This document shows positions 18,002-26,813 of a stretch of DNA of 64,000 nucleotides, piece by piece. The stretch's first letter is position 1. Each line of letters starts with the position of its first letter. This DNA comes from Mycobacterium sp. E2733. Lineage in GTDB: Bacteria; Actinomycetota; Actinomycetes; Mycobacteriales; Mycobacteriaceae. Both the position numbers and the translations under genes were made by a program. Below the pieces are notes generated by a model that saw only the letters and a list, made by a program, of their open reading frames with translations, did no database searches and had not been told where the DNA came from. The stretch is taken from contig NZ_LZJZ01000068.1 in NCBI RefSeq assembly GCF_001667585.1, positions 23,656 through 87,655 of the forward strand. The letters are read 5' to 3'.

Positions 18002-18492
18002 CCCGGCGCCGCCGATTGCACAAGTGGTTTGCTAGCCGGTCGACCCCGCAGGTCTCCGAACTATGACGCAGCCCCTCGGCCTGGATAAGTGATGCAGGAA
18101 GTAGTTTGACGATCGGGGACACCTCGCGTCCACGAGGGCAAAGGCGCAACCTGGCCCGGGCCCGACCGCTTTCTGGTTTCGGGCCACGGGATCTGCCCAG
18201 CTGGTAGGCACTGGGCTGGCGCACGAGCCGTCTGCACCCCCAGGGGTTAGCGTTGCCCTCGCCGCCTCGAAGCGGGATACCGCGGCTCTCCGATCACCGC
18301 ATGAGCCGCCGGCACCGTGCGTTTTGCCGCTCGCTGTTGCACCGCATGGCGACGAGACCTGCCTGCGCGAGATTCGTCGGCGACGGCTTGCGAACTGAAG
18401 ACGAGGGCTACGTGAACGAGCGGCACAGACCCACCTACACCGATGGAGGACACCATCTGGCCTGATAAAGTCAGTAACAACTACACTCCGAT

Positions 18493-18508
18493 ACCGGGAT
18501 TTCCCGGT
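18493..18508. promoter_or_regulatory. Inverted repeat upstream of the PRTase operon
   Basis: ACCGGGA (18493-18499) and TCCCGGT (18502-18508) form a 7-2-7 perfect inverted repeat, 120 bp before the PRTase start. It could be an operator. No cognate regulator gene is adjacent. Confidence 0.3.
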
Positions 18509-18628
18509 CTGACAGGGTACCCTTCGCTGCGTGACGAGGTATGCGTCTAACACCCATTGTGGCCGCCGGAAACGCACTGGTAGTGTTTCGCTCTCAGTGC
18601 GCTGCAGGCGGGTGCGCAAGCTCGGGAA

Positions 18629-20956
18629 GTGTCACCACCTACCATCCCAGAAGACCGTCTCGAGCAAAGGTCGCAGTACGTGAGTCCTCTTAGCTTTTCG
18701 TCTGCTGCGGACATTGCTGGGCTGGGCATGGAGATCGTTGCTGGCCGAGTCAAGAGCTTTGCTGCGGCGTGGCGTGGCGACTCGACGCTCCGGACCGTGC
18801 AGGATGCCGAGCTTCGCCACGGAACAGTTGAACTGTTCGAAATCGCACGCCAGATGGCGAAGACGGGCGAAGTTGATGTCGTGGTGTTGGCCGCAAGACG
18901 CCTGGCTTGCATCTACCAGTTGCTCGTCGAACACGGTATGGAGCCGCTGTCCGGCTGTGCCGTGATATCCGACCGATATCTCGATGTGCCGGGTGACTGG
19001 CCGTGGCGCAGGGTCTTGGTACTTGACGATTCTGTAATTCTCGGCACGACACTGCTGCGGATATATGACGATATTAAGAAGCGGATTGGCCCGAAGGGCT
19101 TCATATCGTGCCGGGCCGTATGCGTCGATGAAGATCAGCGGGCAGACTACCTCCTAGATGCAGTCAATTTGAAGGCAATGCACTCACGCCCTTCCGATGC
19201 GGTGGAAGCATATTCCAAGCAAATCGTCGAAGCGCTATTCGCAGGTGGAGTTCCGTTCTTCAGCGACTTCCCGATGACGAAAAAAATCGCTCTTACTTCA
19301 GTAGAGTGGGAAGATCACCTCTTTAACGATGGCTGGCATGTGGCAGATGTCACTCCACCTCTCTTTGACAAAGATTCCAGAAAAGCTTTCAGCCACATCC
19401 CGGCCGACGCCACTATCGATCACATTCTGTGCCGTATTCCGGTCGAGGTTGCTGCTCTTGTCGAGAGCCTTAAAGTCCGCAGCTATCTGCTGGCACGTAA
19501 TCCAAGCGGCGTTACTGTCAAGTTCGTTGCAATCGCGATGCTGGCCCCCTGTACTCCAGACGAACTTGACACTGCTTTGACAGCTTTGAGTAGCCTCCCT
19601 GAGGTCAAAAAGAGTCTGGATAATGCAGAACCACTATGGGGAGAATGGTCGCCCGAAGCAAAGCACCGACTGGTACAGATGTACGTCGCAACCTGTCTTC
19701 TCGACGAGGCCTTGGCATTCGCAAGAGGGTCCGCCGAAGCAAAGCAGTGGCAATTTGATCGATTGCAGAGCGAGCTCTATTTCGGTCCAGGATCCTCGCT
19801 AATGCTTCGGCTCACCGACATCGCGCTCAAGAACTTCCGATCCAGAACCACCTACGAGAAGGGAAGGCCGCCGCAAGACAACCTCAACAGGCCGAGGCCT
19901 TCATGGCTCCTGGAGGATGAAGCTCTCTTGGAGACTCTGTGGGAAAGCCGTGAGCTGATCGCGTACACCGGTACGCCGGAGGAGCCTCGACCTGACGAAA
20001 TTTCAAGGGTCGGACTAATCTTCGGTCACGCCATCGCCTCCATCTTCGGGTATATTCACCGACGCTTCGAAATACCTCAGCGGAAAGAAATTCAAGCCCT
20101 CGGCAGTCTGGCCAAATACCGTAAGGCATTCCCCCGCAATAATGGCCGAAGAGTGCTATCCCAAGGCATTACTCTCCGCGACTTGATAGATTCCTTATTG
20201 CCGGAATCCGTTGCGGGGTCGTCGTGGTCCCGAGCGCTCGTCTCACTTGGCATTGACATTGGCAACGATCTTGGCATCATCGTTCCAGTCACTCAGTATG
20301 ACCATATTCGGGACGTGGTTTACCGCGCCTACAGACTGGGTGAGACGGCTCCGCTTGCCATGAATCCACTTCCGCAAGCCGCAGCGGACGGTGATTGGGA
20401 CGAATATGCGCGTACGGCTGAGCTAGGTTTTCCACTCTTGAATCAAGAAGTGCAGCGGGCGGCAGACATCGCCTCGAGCGAGATGGATGGCTGGTCGTCC
20501 GGGTGGTTCGGACTGCCAGTCCCGGAGGCAGCGACGAGATGGCTTGGTCTGGCTGTAGAACAACTCTTGCCGCAACTTCAGCACATACATCTAGCTCTGG
20601 GTGATGCCAGGCTGAATAAGCGTCCGGAACTCCTGGACGACCTGCGTCGGAAGGTTCTCGAAGCCGTGCCTGGTCGTGTTGTTCTGCAGCTTGACGGCGA
20701 AGTGACAAAAATTGAGGATGACGAATTCACTGCGCAGTTCATCGAGCCCCTTAACGAGTCGATCCGAATGGCGACTATACCTGTCTCACAACTGTCCACG
20801 AACGATCAGAAAGCTCTGACTGATGGATCACTGGTCATGTGGTCAGTTATTCAAGACAACGACAGCGACAAGCCGCAGCGGATATCGCGGGTTCGTGTCC
20901 GTCACGAGGCACCAATCGACCTCGATCAGCTAAAGAGGAATGCTGAGCTTTTCTAA
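18629..20956 (+). CDS. Phosphoribosyltransferase-fold protein with a long C-terminal extension (775 aa)
   Basis: GTG 18629 is the first usable start after an in-frame TAG at 18581. No clear ribosome site precedes it, and GTG 18680 is an alternative. Residues 85-150 show a type I PRTase core, with the PRPP loop in RVLVLDDSVILGTTLLRIYD (128-147); typical enzymes read DDV.TTG.T, so activity is not certain. The remaining 600 residues are helical, unrecognised and probably sensor or effector domains. It is followed after 9 bp by an MBL-fold gene in one operon. Codon use is clearly more AT-rich than the chromosome, which points to transfer. Not a purine or pyrimidine salvage enzyme by size or context; a conflict-system role is inferred. 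Confidence 0.65.
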   Translation: MSPPTIPEDRLEQRSQYVSPLSFSSAADIAGLGMEIVAGRVKSFAAAWRGDSTLRTVQDAELRHGTVELFEIARQMAKTGEVDVVVLAARRLACIYQLLVEHGMEPLSGCAVISDRYLDVPGDWPWRRVLVLDDSVILGTTLLRIYDDIKKRIGPKGFISCRAVCVDEDQRADYLLDAVNLKAMHSRPSDAVEAYSKQIVEALFAGGVPFFSDFPMTKKIALTSVEWEDHLFNDGWHVADVTPPLFDKDSRKAFSHIPADATIDHILCRIPVEVAALVESLKVRSYLLARNPSGVTVKFVAIAMLAPCTPDELDTALTALSSLPEVKKSLDNAEPLWGEWSPEAKHRLVQMYVATCLLDEALAFARGSAEAKQWQFDRLQSELYFGPGSSLMLRLTDIALKNFRSRTTYEKGRPPQDNLNRPRPSWLLEDEALLETLWESRELIAYTGTPEEPRPDEISRVGLIFGHAIASIFGYIHRRFEIPQRKEIQALGSLAKYRKAFPRNNGRRVLSQGITLRDLIDSLLPESVAGSSWSRALVSLGIDIGNDLGIIVPVTQYDHIRDVVYRAYRLGETAPLAMNPLPQAAADGDWDEYARTAELGFPLLNQEVQRAADIASSEMDGWSSGWFGLPVPEAATRWLGLAVEQLLPQLQHIHLALGDARLNKRPELLDDLRRKVLEAVPGRVVLQLDGEVTKIEDDEFTAQFIEPLNESIRMATIPVSQLSTNDQKALTDGSLVMWSVIQDNDSDKPQRISRVRVRHEAPIDLDQLKRNAELF

Positions 20957-20965
20957 ATATTAGCA

Positions 20966-22027
20966 ATGCCATTGAATTTTCGGCCTCCCGCCGATGACGA
21001 GTTCGAGGTCACCCTGTTCGGACGCGGTACTGGCGAATGCTGTGTTCTCCACCTTGGCGGCGGCCAATGGGCGATTATAGACAGTTATAACTATGAAAAA
21101 TTGCAACGTGATCCTTTGACGAGAAGACCTCGCAAGACGCCGATAGCTCGATGGTATCTCGACAAAATGGGCATCTCGTCGGATCAGGTGAAAATGATCT
21201 TAATAACCCACTTTGACGCAGATCACCATAGAGGGGTCGATCTGTTGCACGATCATTACCATGAGGCTCAACTCGTAGTTACGACTGCGCTGCGTGCGGA
21301 TCTGTTTAAGGCGATAGGCACTGATCCACGCGAACCTCTTGGAGCCGTGCCAGCCACTATGCAGCGAGCAAAATCGCGGCGACGACATGGTTATCCGGAT
21401 GGCCTGCGGTACGCAGGTGTGAATTGGCAGCAGCTTTTTGCAGACGACGTGCGCTTAACAGCGCTTTCGCCGACAGATGCAGTGATCCATACAGCCACCG
21501 AACAGATTGCCGCGCGGATGGATACTCAACTCTCGACCTTACGCGAATTACTGCGTAATCAGAACTGGTGCAGTGTGGTGGTTCACTTTCATACAAAGGT
21601 CGGATGTACTTTGCTTGGGGCGGATCTGGAGAATTCGCCACGCGATTTTGGCTGGGAAGCCGTCCTAGCTGATCCGGGGCATGCCCAACTCTCGCCGGCA
21701 GATATCGTAAAAGTTCCGCATCATGGAAGTCCTGACGCCGATCACGAGGATATTTGGCGGAAATTCGCCGTGAAGGACCGTCACATGTTCGTGGCACCAT
21801 TCACGGCCACCGGAGGCTCTAAAAGGCCGACTACGGAGGACTGTGCCCGTCTATGTGCGCGCGGAGGCAGCCTCTGGCAGGCTGCGCCGTCCGTCGCAAG
21901 AACCGCAAACGGATTCGGCTTTGACTCAGAAATTCAAGCGCCGACGGGCGCAATACAAGCGCGCCGCACGCCGACTGCAGATAAGTGGGAAATCAGCATC
22001 GGTGGAACCGCTTTTCGCGTGTGCTGA
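20966..22027 (+). CDS. Metallo-beta-lactamase-fold hydrolase (ComEC-like MBL), 353 aa
   Basis: The metal-binding signature is LITHFDADHHRG (H82, D84, D86, H87, H88), an HxDxDHH variant of HxHxDH. Later come a LGADLEN segment giving the bridging Asp and VKVPHHGS, the motif of ComEC-type and competence-related MBL domains. No signal peptide or membrane segment is present, so it is cytosolic. It starts 9 bp after the PRTase gene, so they share an mRNA. Such hydrolases cut phosphodiesters or nucleotides; here it might process a nucleotide made or consumed by the PRTase protein. It is not a beta-lactamase in the resistance sense. It is convergent with the patatin gene, with 66 bp between the stops. 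Confidence 0.8.
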   Translation: MPLNFRPPADDEFEVTLFGRGTGECCVLHLGGGQWAIIDSYNYEKLQRDPLTRRPRKTPIARWYLDKMGISSDQVKMILITHFDADHHRGVDLLHDHYHEAQLVVTTALRADLFKAIGTDPREPLGAVPATMQRAKSRRRHGYPDGLRYAGVNWQQLFADDVRLTALSPTDAVIHTATEQIAARMDTQLSTLRELLRNQNWCSVVVHFHTKVGCTLLGADLENSPRDFGWEAVLADPGHAQLSPADIVKVPHHGSPDADHEDIWRKFAVKDRHMFVAPFTATGGSKRPTTEDCARLCARGGSLWQAAPSVARTANGFGFDSEIQAPTGAIQARRTPTADKWEISIGGTAFRVC

Positions 22028-22093
22028 CATGTGGCTCGGGACGGTTTTCGTTCGCCTAGAAATTGGTTCTTGCAGGCGATGGTGGAAGTGACC

Positions 22094-23254
22094 TTACTGA
22101 TCTGAAGGTATCTTGCGCCTGAACCATATGCGGCCACGGTTTGGCTCCGCGGGCATAGGAGTAAGCGGATTCTCTGGAAATGGGAGACCTAAAGGGGGCG
22201 GGAGCCCGGGGGCAACATAGCTCCGGATTGCGGCATCGCAAACCGAGTAGCCCCAATTTACCAGCTGATTGCGAGTCGAGGACTCGACTTTCGCTAACCG
22301 AGTCGGTATCAATGACAGTTCCCGCGTCACTTCTGGGTCCACGTCAAGAAGTGGGCTTTTCGACAAGAAGCTCTCATAAACGGTGTTGATTGCCCAGAAG
22401 GCGCCGTCTCTTTGCTTTTCCACAAGGAGAGACATGACTTCTCGGCGCCGGAGTCGTCTTACTTGCACATCGACGGTATTAAGAACGCGCAGAGTACCTC
22501 GAAACCAATCTTTTTTTGGGCTAGATTGTTGGTTGAATGTACCGCCGCCATCACTAATGAAGATGGTGCGGCAATTCTTGAGGACCGGCTCCACCCCTAG
22601 ATTGTCATATACTCCGCCATCCGTGAGCTGGAGCGGCGATCGTCCCGGAATATCAAGCAGCGTTGGTGACAAAAAAGGTGGAAAAGCCGAGCTTGCTGCT
22701 ACCGCTTTCGCCAAAGGAATTTTCGGTAGGTCAACAGCCTCGGATTTCCAATCACGCATATACGGCTTACTGAATCGCCATAAGGCGCCGTTGGTGAGGT
22801 TCGTAGCCAGGAATACAAATCGGGGACCCTCGTCGTCGTTTGGTAGATCCTGAAGCGTTGCACCCTTGTATAGGTGTTTGTCGTAAGCCTTCTCAATTCT
22901 ATTCGAAATTGAGCCGGGCAGGAAAGCCCCTCCGACGATGCCTGCAACATCAACCGTCTTGGCGGCAAAGCCTAAAATAGGATTCTGTAACTTCTCCTCG
23001 AAGTTCGTAGCCACGCCCTCATTGTTGAATTGGAGCTGTCTCCATACCATTCCGAGTCGGCCGGCGATGATTGATCCGCCCGAGACCGACGAAACCCGAG
23101 TCAGCTTGCCGAACCACCCCGCTTCGTTGAGCCGTCGTAGGGCCCCGAGGTGGAAGAGCATCGCTCTGTAGCCGCCACCCGACAAGCACAAGCCGACTCC
23201 ACTTGCCGGTGACGCCCGTCGCGGGTCCTGGAGAGTCGGTGGATCCTCGGTCAC
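22094..23254 (-). CDS. Patatin-like phospholipase
   Basis: GTG 23254 is chosen because a GGGGGG ribosome site lies seven bases upstream, giving 386 aa; the frame extends to 23323. The oxyanion loop is LSGGGYRAM (residues 24-32), the nucleophile elbow SSVSGGS puts the serine at S58, and the second dyad residue is the Asp of LTDGGVYDN. These are the patatin catalytic parts. Patatins release fatty acids from membrane phospholipids and act as membrane-degrading effectors in several phage-defence systems, including CBASS. No cyclic-nucleotide synthase is visible here, so if it is an effector its signal must come from elsewhere, possibly the convergent PRTase-MBL operon. Confidence 0.88.
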   Translation of the reverse strand: MTEDPPTLQDPRRASPASGVGLCLSGGGYRAMLFHLGALRRLNEAGWFGKLTRVSSVSGGSIIAGRLGMVWRQLQFNNEGVATNFEEKLQNPILGFAAKTVDVAGIVGGAFLPGSISNRIEKAYDKHLYKGATLQDLPNDDEGPRFVFLATNLTNGALWRFSKPYMRDWKSEAVDLPKIPLAKAVAASSAFPPFLSPTLLDIPGRSPLQLTDGGVYDNLGVEPVLKNCRTIFISDGGGTFNQQSSPKKDWFRGTLRVLNTVDVQVRRLRRREVMSLLVEKQRDGAFWAINTVYESFLSKSPLLDVDPEVTRELSLIPTRLAKVESSTRNQLVNWGYSVCDAAIRSYVAPGLPPPLGLPFPENPLTPMPAEPNRGRIWFRRKIPSDQ

Positions 23255-23496
23255 GACAAGTCCCCCCAAAAATAGCGTCGCGCGATCGATTATGCCTCGT
23301 CCACGACGCCATGGTGGCGGCAATGGCAGGACGTGGGTGGACAGAAGCTGAAATGGGCAGCCGATGGCGCGAGCACAAGGAACAGTCAGAGTTACATCGA
23401 CCGTCGCAGCACAAGAAATTGGGTTTCAGCCATTCATGCACAATCACCGGCTGATCGTCCGGCGCCATCCGTCGGCCGGTTGATGATTGATATCAG

Positions 23497-23673
23497 GTGA
23501 CGGTGTTTCGTTGTGTCCTCTGTAACGTCCCGCTCGAGGAGTCCGCCAGAGTGAAGGGCGGCTTGGGGCGGAACAAGGTCATGCGGTACCGAGAACTGAT
23601 TGTCGCGTGGGCGTCGGCTTCGAAGCTGCCGCGGGTTCGGCCCGACGGGTCCGCTCGAAGAGGTTGCGTTTAA
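23497..23673 (+). CDS. Possible small CxxC protein (58 aa)
   Basis: GTG 23497 to TAA 23671-23673. The start of the protein is VTVFRCVLCNVPLEES, with a CxxC pair, followed by a basic helix. The stop overlaps the integrase stop from the other strand. No ribosome site is seen. It could be a small excisionase-like or accessory protein of the element, or chance. Confidence 0.3.
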   Translation: MTVFRCVLCNVPLEESARVKGGLGRNKVMRYRELIVAWASASKLPRVRPDGSARRGCV

Positions 23674-25076
23674 TGGGCTCGACGCATCGGAACGACGTTC
23701 GGCGAAGCCGGGCGGCTCATCGCTTCAAGCGCTGCCATGGTCTCAGCGTGGTCGTCATCGAACAAATGCGTATAGATCGCGAGGGTCGTGGTGACCTTCG
23801 CATGTCCCATGAATCGGCTCAGCTGCAACGGCGGGATACCGGCAGCTACGCACAGGCTGGCATAGGTGTGCCGCAACGCGTGAAATTTGAGCGCGGGTGG
23901 CAACACGGGATCCGCGCCGCCAAGGCGGTTGGCGCGTAAAACCGCAGGCCGGAAAACCGCCTTGTAAAACGTCTGGTGCCGCAGCATCGCCGACCAGTTC
24001 ACCACTAGCCGTTCGACGGCCTGATCGGCTGAGAGCGCAGCCAAGGCGTCAACGGCGGTCGGCACGATCCGCTTCCCATCAGCGTCGGTAGCGCGTTTGC
24101 CCATCGGCTTGGACGGTTTCAACGTCACCTCACAAAACATGGCCGCGGTTGGATCGTCGCGGCGAGGATGGGCGGCGAGATAGTCGCGCAGACGCTCGGT
24201 CGTGGCAGCCATCAGCGGCACCCGACGACGTGAGCCTTTGGTCTTGGGGGTGTCATAAATGAGGGCGCCGTCAATCGCGATCACCGTCCGCTCGACGCGC
24301 AGCACGCCCGGTTTGGTCGGTGCGTTTGGGTTGATCGACCGCTCCGGAAGCTCAACGTCGCCGACTTGCAGCCCCGCCAGCTCGGCGGCCCGCAGACCGG
24401 ACCACGCGGCCAGGTGAACCATCACGTTGCACGGCCAAGGTGTGGCTGCTTCAAGCGCGGCGACCTGAGCGGCGGTGAGGAAAACGTTGGGATCGTCGAC
24501 CACGCCGGGTGTCCCACCTGCCGCGCTGCGCTCGCTCGGAAGCTTGACGTGATCGGCCGGGTTGACCGTGAGCCGACCGTCTGCCACTGCCTGCGAAAGT
24601 ATCTGTCGCACGACGAAATAATGGTGTCTTACCGTCGACGTCGACTTGCCGGCCTCGGTGAGCTTGCCGAGCCAATCCGCTATGTCTGCGCGCATGATCT
24701 CGTTAACTCGTCGGCGGCCGAAGGTCTCCGCTATCGACAGCTCGGCGGTGCTGACACCGTCAGAGTTGCGGCGGGCTCTGGTCTTGCCTGACAACAGGTT
24801 TACGTATTCGGCACGGGTGCGTGGCTTAAGATCGTGACGGCTGGCGAGCCATTGCATAGCAACCACACCGAAGGTTTCACGGCCAAGTTCGCGCAAGCTT
24901 GCAGGCGACTGGCCGTGCGCCAGTTGCGCTTTCACCTGGTCGAGCTTGTCTTGCGCTAGTTCGCGCGTGTCGAACGTCTCGCGGTATTCGCGATTACGTT
25001 CGTACCAGACCGCTTGGTAGCGCTTTACCGGTTTGCCATTAACGCGGCGCGATGATTGGCGGACTCGGATGTGCAT
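23670..25076 (-). CDS. int: Tyrosine recombinase (integrase) of island B
   Basis: ATG 25076 gives 468 aa; an upstream in-frame TTG at 25109 is less likely. An AP2-like arm-binding N-terminus (residues 1-60) is followed by a SAM-like core-binding domain (70-175) and the catalytic domain. Catalytic residues visible: Arg229 in WSGLRAAEL, His399 and Arg402 in HALRHTYAS, His425 in FMGHAKVTTT and Tyr435 in IYTH. It would catalyse insertion and excision at the tRNA-Gly core. It is placed 6 kb inside the island instead of beside the outer core, which is unusual. Paired YTGACCG sites and a 12-bp piece of the core lie just upstream of its start. Confidence 0.93.
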   Translation of the reverse strand: MHIRVRQSSRRVNGKPVKRYQAVWYERNREYRETFDTRELAQDKLDQVKAQLAHGQSPASLRELGRETFGVVAMQWLASRHDLKPRTRAEYVNLLSGKTRARRNSDGVSTAELSIAETFGRRRVNEIMRADIADWLGKLTEAGKSTSTVRHHYFVVRQILSQAVADGRLTVNPADHVKLPSERSAAGGTPGVVDDPNVFLTAAQVAALEAATPWPCNVMVHLAAWSGLRAAELAGLQVGDVELPERSINPNAPTKPGVLRVERTVIAIDGALIYDTPKTKGSRRRVPLMAATTERLRDYLAAHPRRDDPTAAMFCEVTLKPSKPMGKRATDADGKRIVPTAVDALAALSADQAVERLVVNWSAMLRHQTFYKAVFRPAVLRANRLGGADPVLPPALKFHALRHTYASLCVAAGIPPLQLSRFMGHAKVTTTLAIYTHLFDDDHAETMAALEAMSRPASPNVVPMRRAH

Positions 25077-25125
25077 AGCGATTTTCCGTTCGCGGAGGGG
25101 CCTAACCAAAGCGTAACAGAGAGAA

Positions 25126-25137
25126 AAGCTGAATACG
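25126..25137 (+). repeat. 12-bp partial copy of the attachment core next to the integrase
   Basis: AAGCTGAATACG here matches the anticodon-arm part of the 48-bp core in the same orientation, 50 bp upstream of the integrase start. The rest of the core is not present. It may be a decayed attP or attL remnant. Confidence 0.35.
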
Positions 25138-25222
25138 TGGCCAGATCTAGAGCTGGGGAACCGCCATACTATGCACGCCTACAACAGCTTTCGTGTTATG
25201 ACGCTTAGTTAACACTCCTAAC

Positions 25223-25241
25223 CTGACCGTATTTTGACCGT
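25223..25241 (+). repeat. Paired YTGACCGT repeat upstream of the integrase (candidate arm sites or operator)
   Basis: CTGACCGT at 25223-25230 and TTGACCGT at 25234-25241, phased at 11 bp, in the 200-bp gap between the integrase start and the next gene. The motif is shared with both ends of island B. It may be arm sites of an attP-like locus or an autoregulatory site. Confidence 0.4.
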
Positions 25242-25309
25242 GTGGATGCGGATTTTGCCCGCTCAGCCGCGTCCTGACGACTTCGGAATTAGATCGGTCC
25301 TGCACCTCA

Positions 25310-25801
25310 TCAGCCGTTCGGGTCAGCATCAAGAAGAGAGTCCTCATCAATATCAAACGGAAAGTTGTCATCGGTTTTCGGCTCGGGCGGCGGGTCAGCT
25401 ACAACTACTTTCCAGCCGGGCGGATGAGAAGCGATTTGGTGAACAGCTTCGTAGATGGTCTCGAAGTCGCCGGTGAGTTTGGCAATGCAGGGCATGTCGC
25501 CCTCGCCCAACTTTTGAGGAACGGGCGTGGTGCTGGCGTTTGCAGTCTGCTCTATGCTCACCACCGACGTGCCATCCGAGTACGTGGGCTCGTTGCACAT
25601 GTAGTGCACAGTCGCGACATCGATCACGCTGCCAATGTCATAAAGCATGTCGCACAACAGCTGACCTTCATCGGGCTCGATGGTCGCGCCTGTCCTGGCG
25701 AGCTGATTGAGTCTTTTCTTCACGCGGCCAACCAAAAGCATGCCCGTGGCAAAGAGGTACTTTGCTTGATCTTCCTCGCTTGCGTTGTTGTCGTAAATCA
25801 T
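25310..25801 (-). CDS. Hypothetical element protein (163 aa)
   Basis: ATG 25801 has a good AAGGAG ribosome site six bases upstream, so the gene is real. The N-terminal half is helical (LLVGRVKKRLNQLARTGATI); the C-terminus is acidic and Asp-rich, ending in a DIDEDSLLDAD stretch. No known domain was recognised. It is the last gene of the phage- or satellite-like group, transcribed toward the integrase. Confidence 0.65.
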   Translation of the reverse strand: MIYDNNASEEDQAKYLFATGMLLVGRVKKRLNQLARTGATIEPDEGQLLCDMLYDIGSVIDVATVHYMCNEPTYSDGTSVVSIEQTANASTTPVPQKLGEGDMPCIAKLTGDFETIYEAVHQIASHPPGWKVVVADPPPEPKTDDNFPFDIDEDSLLDADPNG

Positions 25802-25900
25802 GTTGCGCTCCTTCGTCTCAGCTTGGTCTGTTCAGGTTGCGGCGGCACTCAATGTGGCTGCAGCAGTGAGCTGCTAGCGACGGATGTGGTTGGACTCTGT

Positions 25901-26476
25901 TTACCCTTCTCGTTCTCCGCCGGCGGGATGCCGGTGAATTCTTCTGTGTGGTTGGTGCGCGACAATCTTGGCGTCGATTGGCTCGCCTTCTGCGGCGGGC
26001 AGCTCTCGCGGACGATCCGCCAGCGGTCGTCTGTCATCGGCTTCGGAATCATCGGGGATGCCCAGCGATCGACGGAACTCCGCGCGTGAGCCGGATTCGA
26101 CTGAACCCAAGCCATCAAAGATCTGCTCATACGGTTTGGGCGGCCCCACTTCCACTTCGACGGCAGACTTCGCGGAAACGCCGCCACGGTCCAACGCATC
26201 TTTGATTGCCGAGAGCCGCACCGATTCCGAAACGTTCGGGTCAGTCGCCATCTTCAATAATTCGCGCGCGAGTCGGTCCGACGCTTCCTCGAGCCGTTCG
26301 CGGGCTTTGCGCTTCACCTGCGGCGCCTTTGCTCCGTGGAAGTCACATACGTTGGTGCCGCGGCGGGCGGCGTTCTTGCACCGGTCGCCGTTCTTCCTGT
26401 GCGCGGTACAACGCCGCTCGGGGTGGGCGCTGCGTGCCCATCTGTCGATGGGTTCACATTTCGATAGGTCACTCAT
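25901..26476 (-). CDS. Phage-type Zn-binding protein, possibly small-terminase-like (191 aa)
   Basis: A GGAGGG site seven bases before ATG 26476 fixes the start. Residues 20-60 hold a Cys/His cluster: CTAHRKNGDRC, then CDFHGAKAPQVKRKA. This is the N-terminus common in small actinophage proteins encoded near terminase genes. It is followed by long helices (RLEEASDRLARELLKMA, then SVRLSAIKDALDRGG) and a disordered tail. No large terminase or structural gene is in the window, so the element could be a phage satellite or a domesticated remnant that keeps a packaging-like component. Role uncertain. Confidence 0.6.
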   Translation of the reverse strand: MSDLSKCEPIDRWARSAHPERRCTAHRKNGDRCKNAARRGTNVCDFHGAKAPQVKRKARERLEEASDRLARELLKMATDPNVSESVRLSAIKDALDRGGVSAKSAVEVEVGPPKPYEQIFDGLGSVESGSRAEFRRSLGIPDDSEADDRRPLADRPRELPAAEGEPIDAKIVAHQPHRRIHRHPAGGEREG

Positions 26477-26602
26477 CGTCTTTCCCTCCTATTTCGGAGA
26501 TTTCGGTGTGGAGTCTCGGTGACAGACAGCAGAACTGTGAGCGCCAGACACGCTCTCTTCGGCATCGCGCGGTTCTGGATTAGCGACCGAATCTCATCTA
26601 TA

Positions 26603-26682
26603 GAGAGAGCGATCGTGAGTTTCGCTCTCTCGCTGGCCCGAATCTCAGGCATGAAGCGCAAAGCGAGTTTCGTGCCTGAGAT
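26603..26682. repeat. Two adjacent perfect 10-bp-stem hairpins between element genes
   Basis: Hairpin 1 pairs 26603-26612 with 26622-26631 around a 9-base loop. Hairpin 2 pairs 26642-26651 with 26673-26682 around a 21-base loop. Both loop regions contain GAGTTTCG or a near copy. The surrounding gap (26477-26813) has no supported gene; ORFs on both strands are weak. Possibilities are terminators, a small RNA, or a replication origin for the neighbouring primase. Confidence 0.5.
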
Positions 26683-26813
26683 GCGACTTCGGCCACAAAC
26701 TTGTACTCCCCCAAACGCCGCAAGAATCGGGCAACTTTCGCCCCGCGGTCGACCCTCGCGATGACAATCGTTCCTAACCTGCGGCTTCCCAGACAGGTAT
26801 CGAAACTCATTCA

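Larger units (their letters stand above)
17926..18628. other. Left arm of island B, no supported gene
   Basis: About 700 bp without a convincing coding frame; the ORFs on both strands are arginine-rich shadows. It holds the paired TTGACCGTCG repeats at its left end and an inverted repeat near 18500. The right part is presumably the promoter region of the PRTase operon. Confidence 0.5.

Noticed and set aside
20966..22027. Beta-lactam resistance gene
   Set aside because: The MBL fold here has ComEC-like motifs, no signal peptide and operon linkage to the PRTase gene, so a resistance role is not supported.
22094..23254. CBASS operon
   Set aside because: The patatin could be a CBASS effector, but no CD-NTase, ubiquitin-like or HORMA partner is visible nearby.
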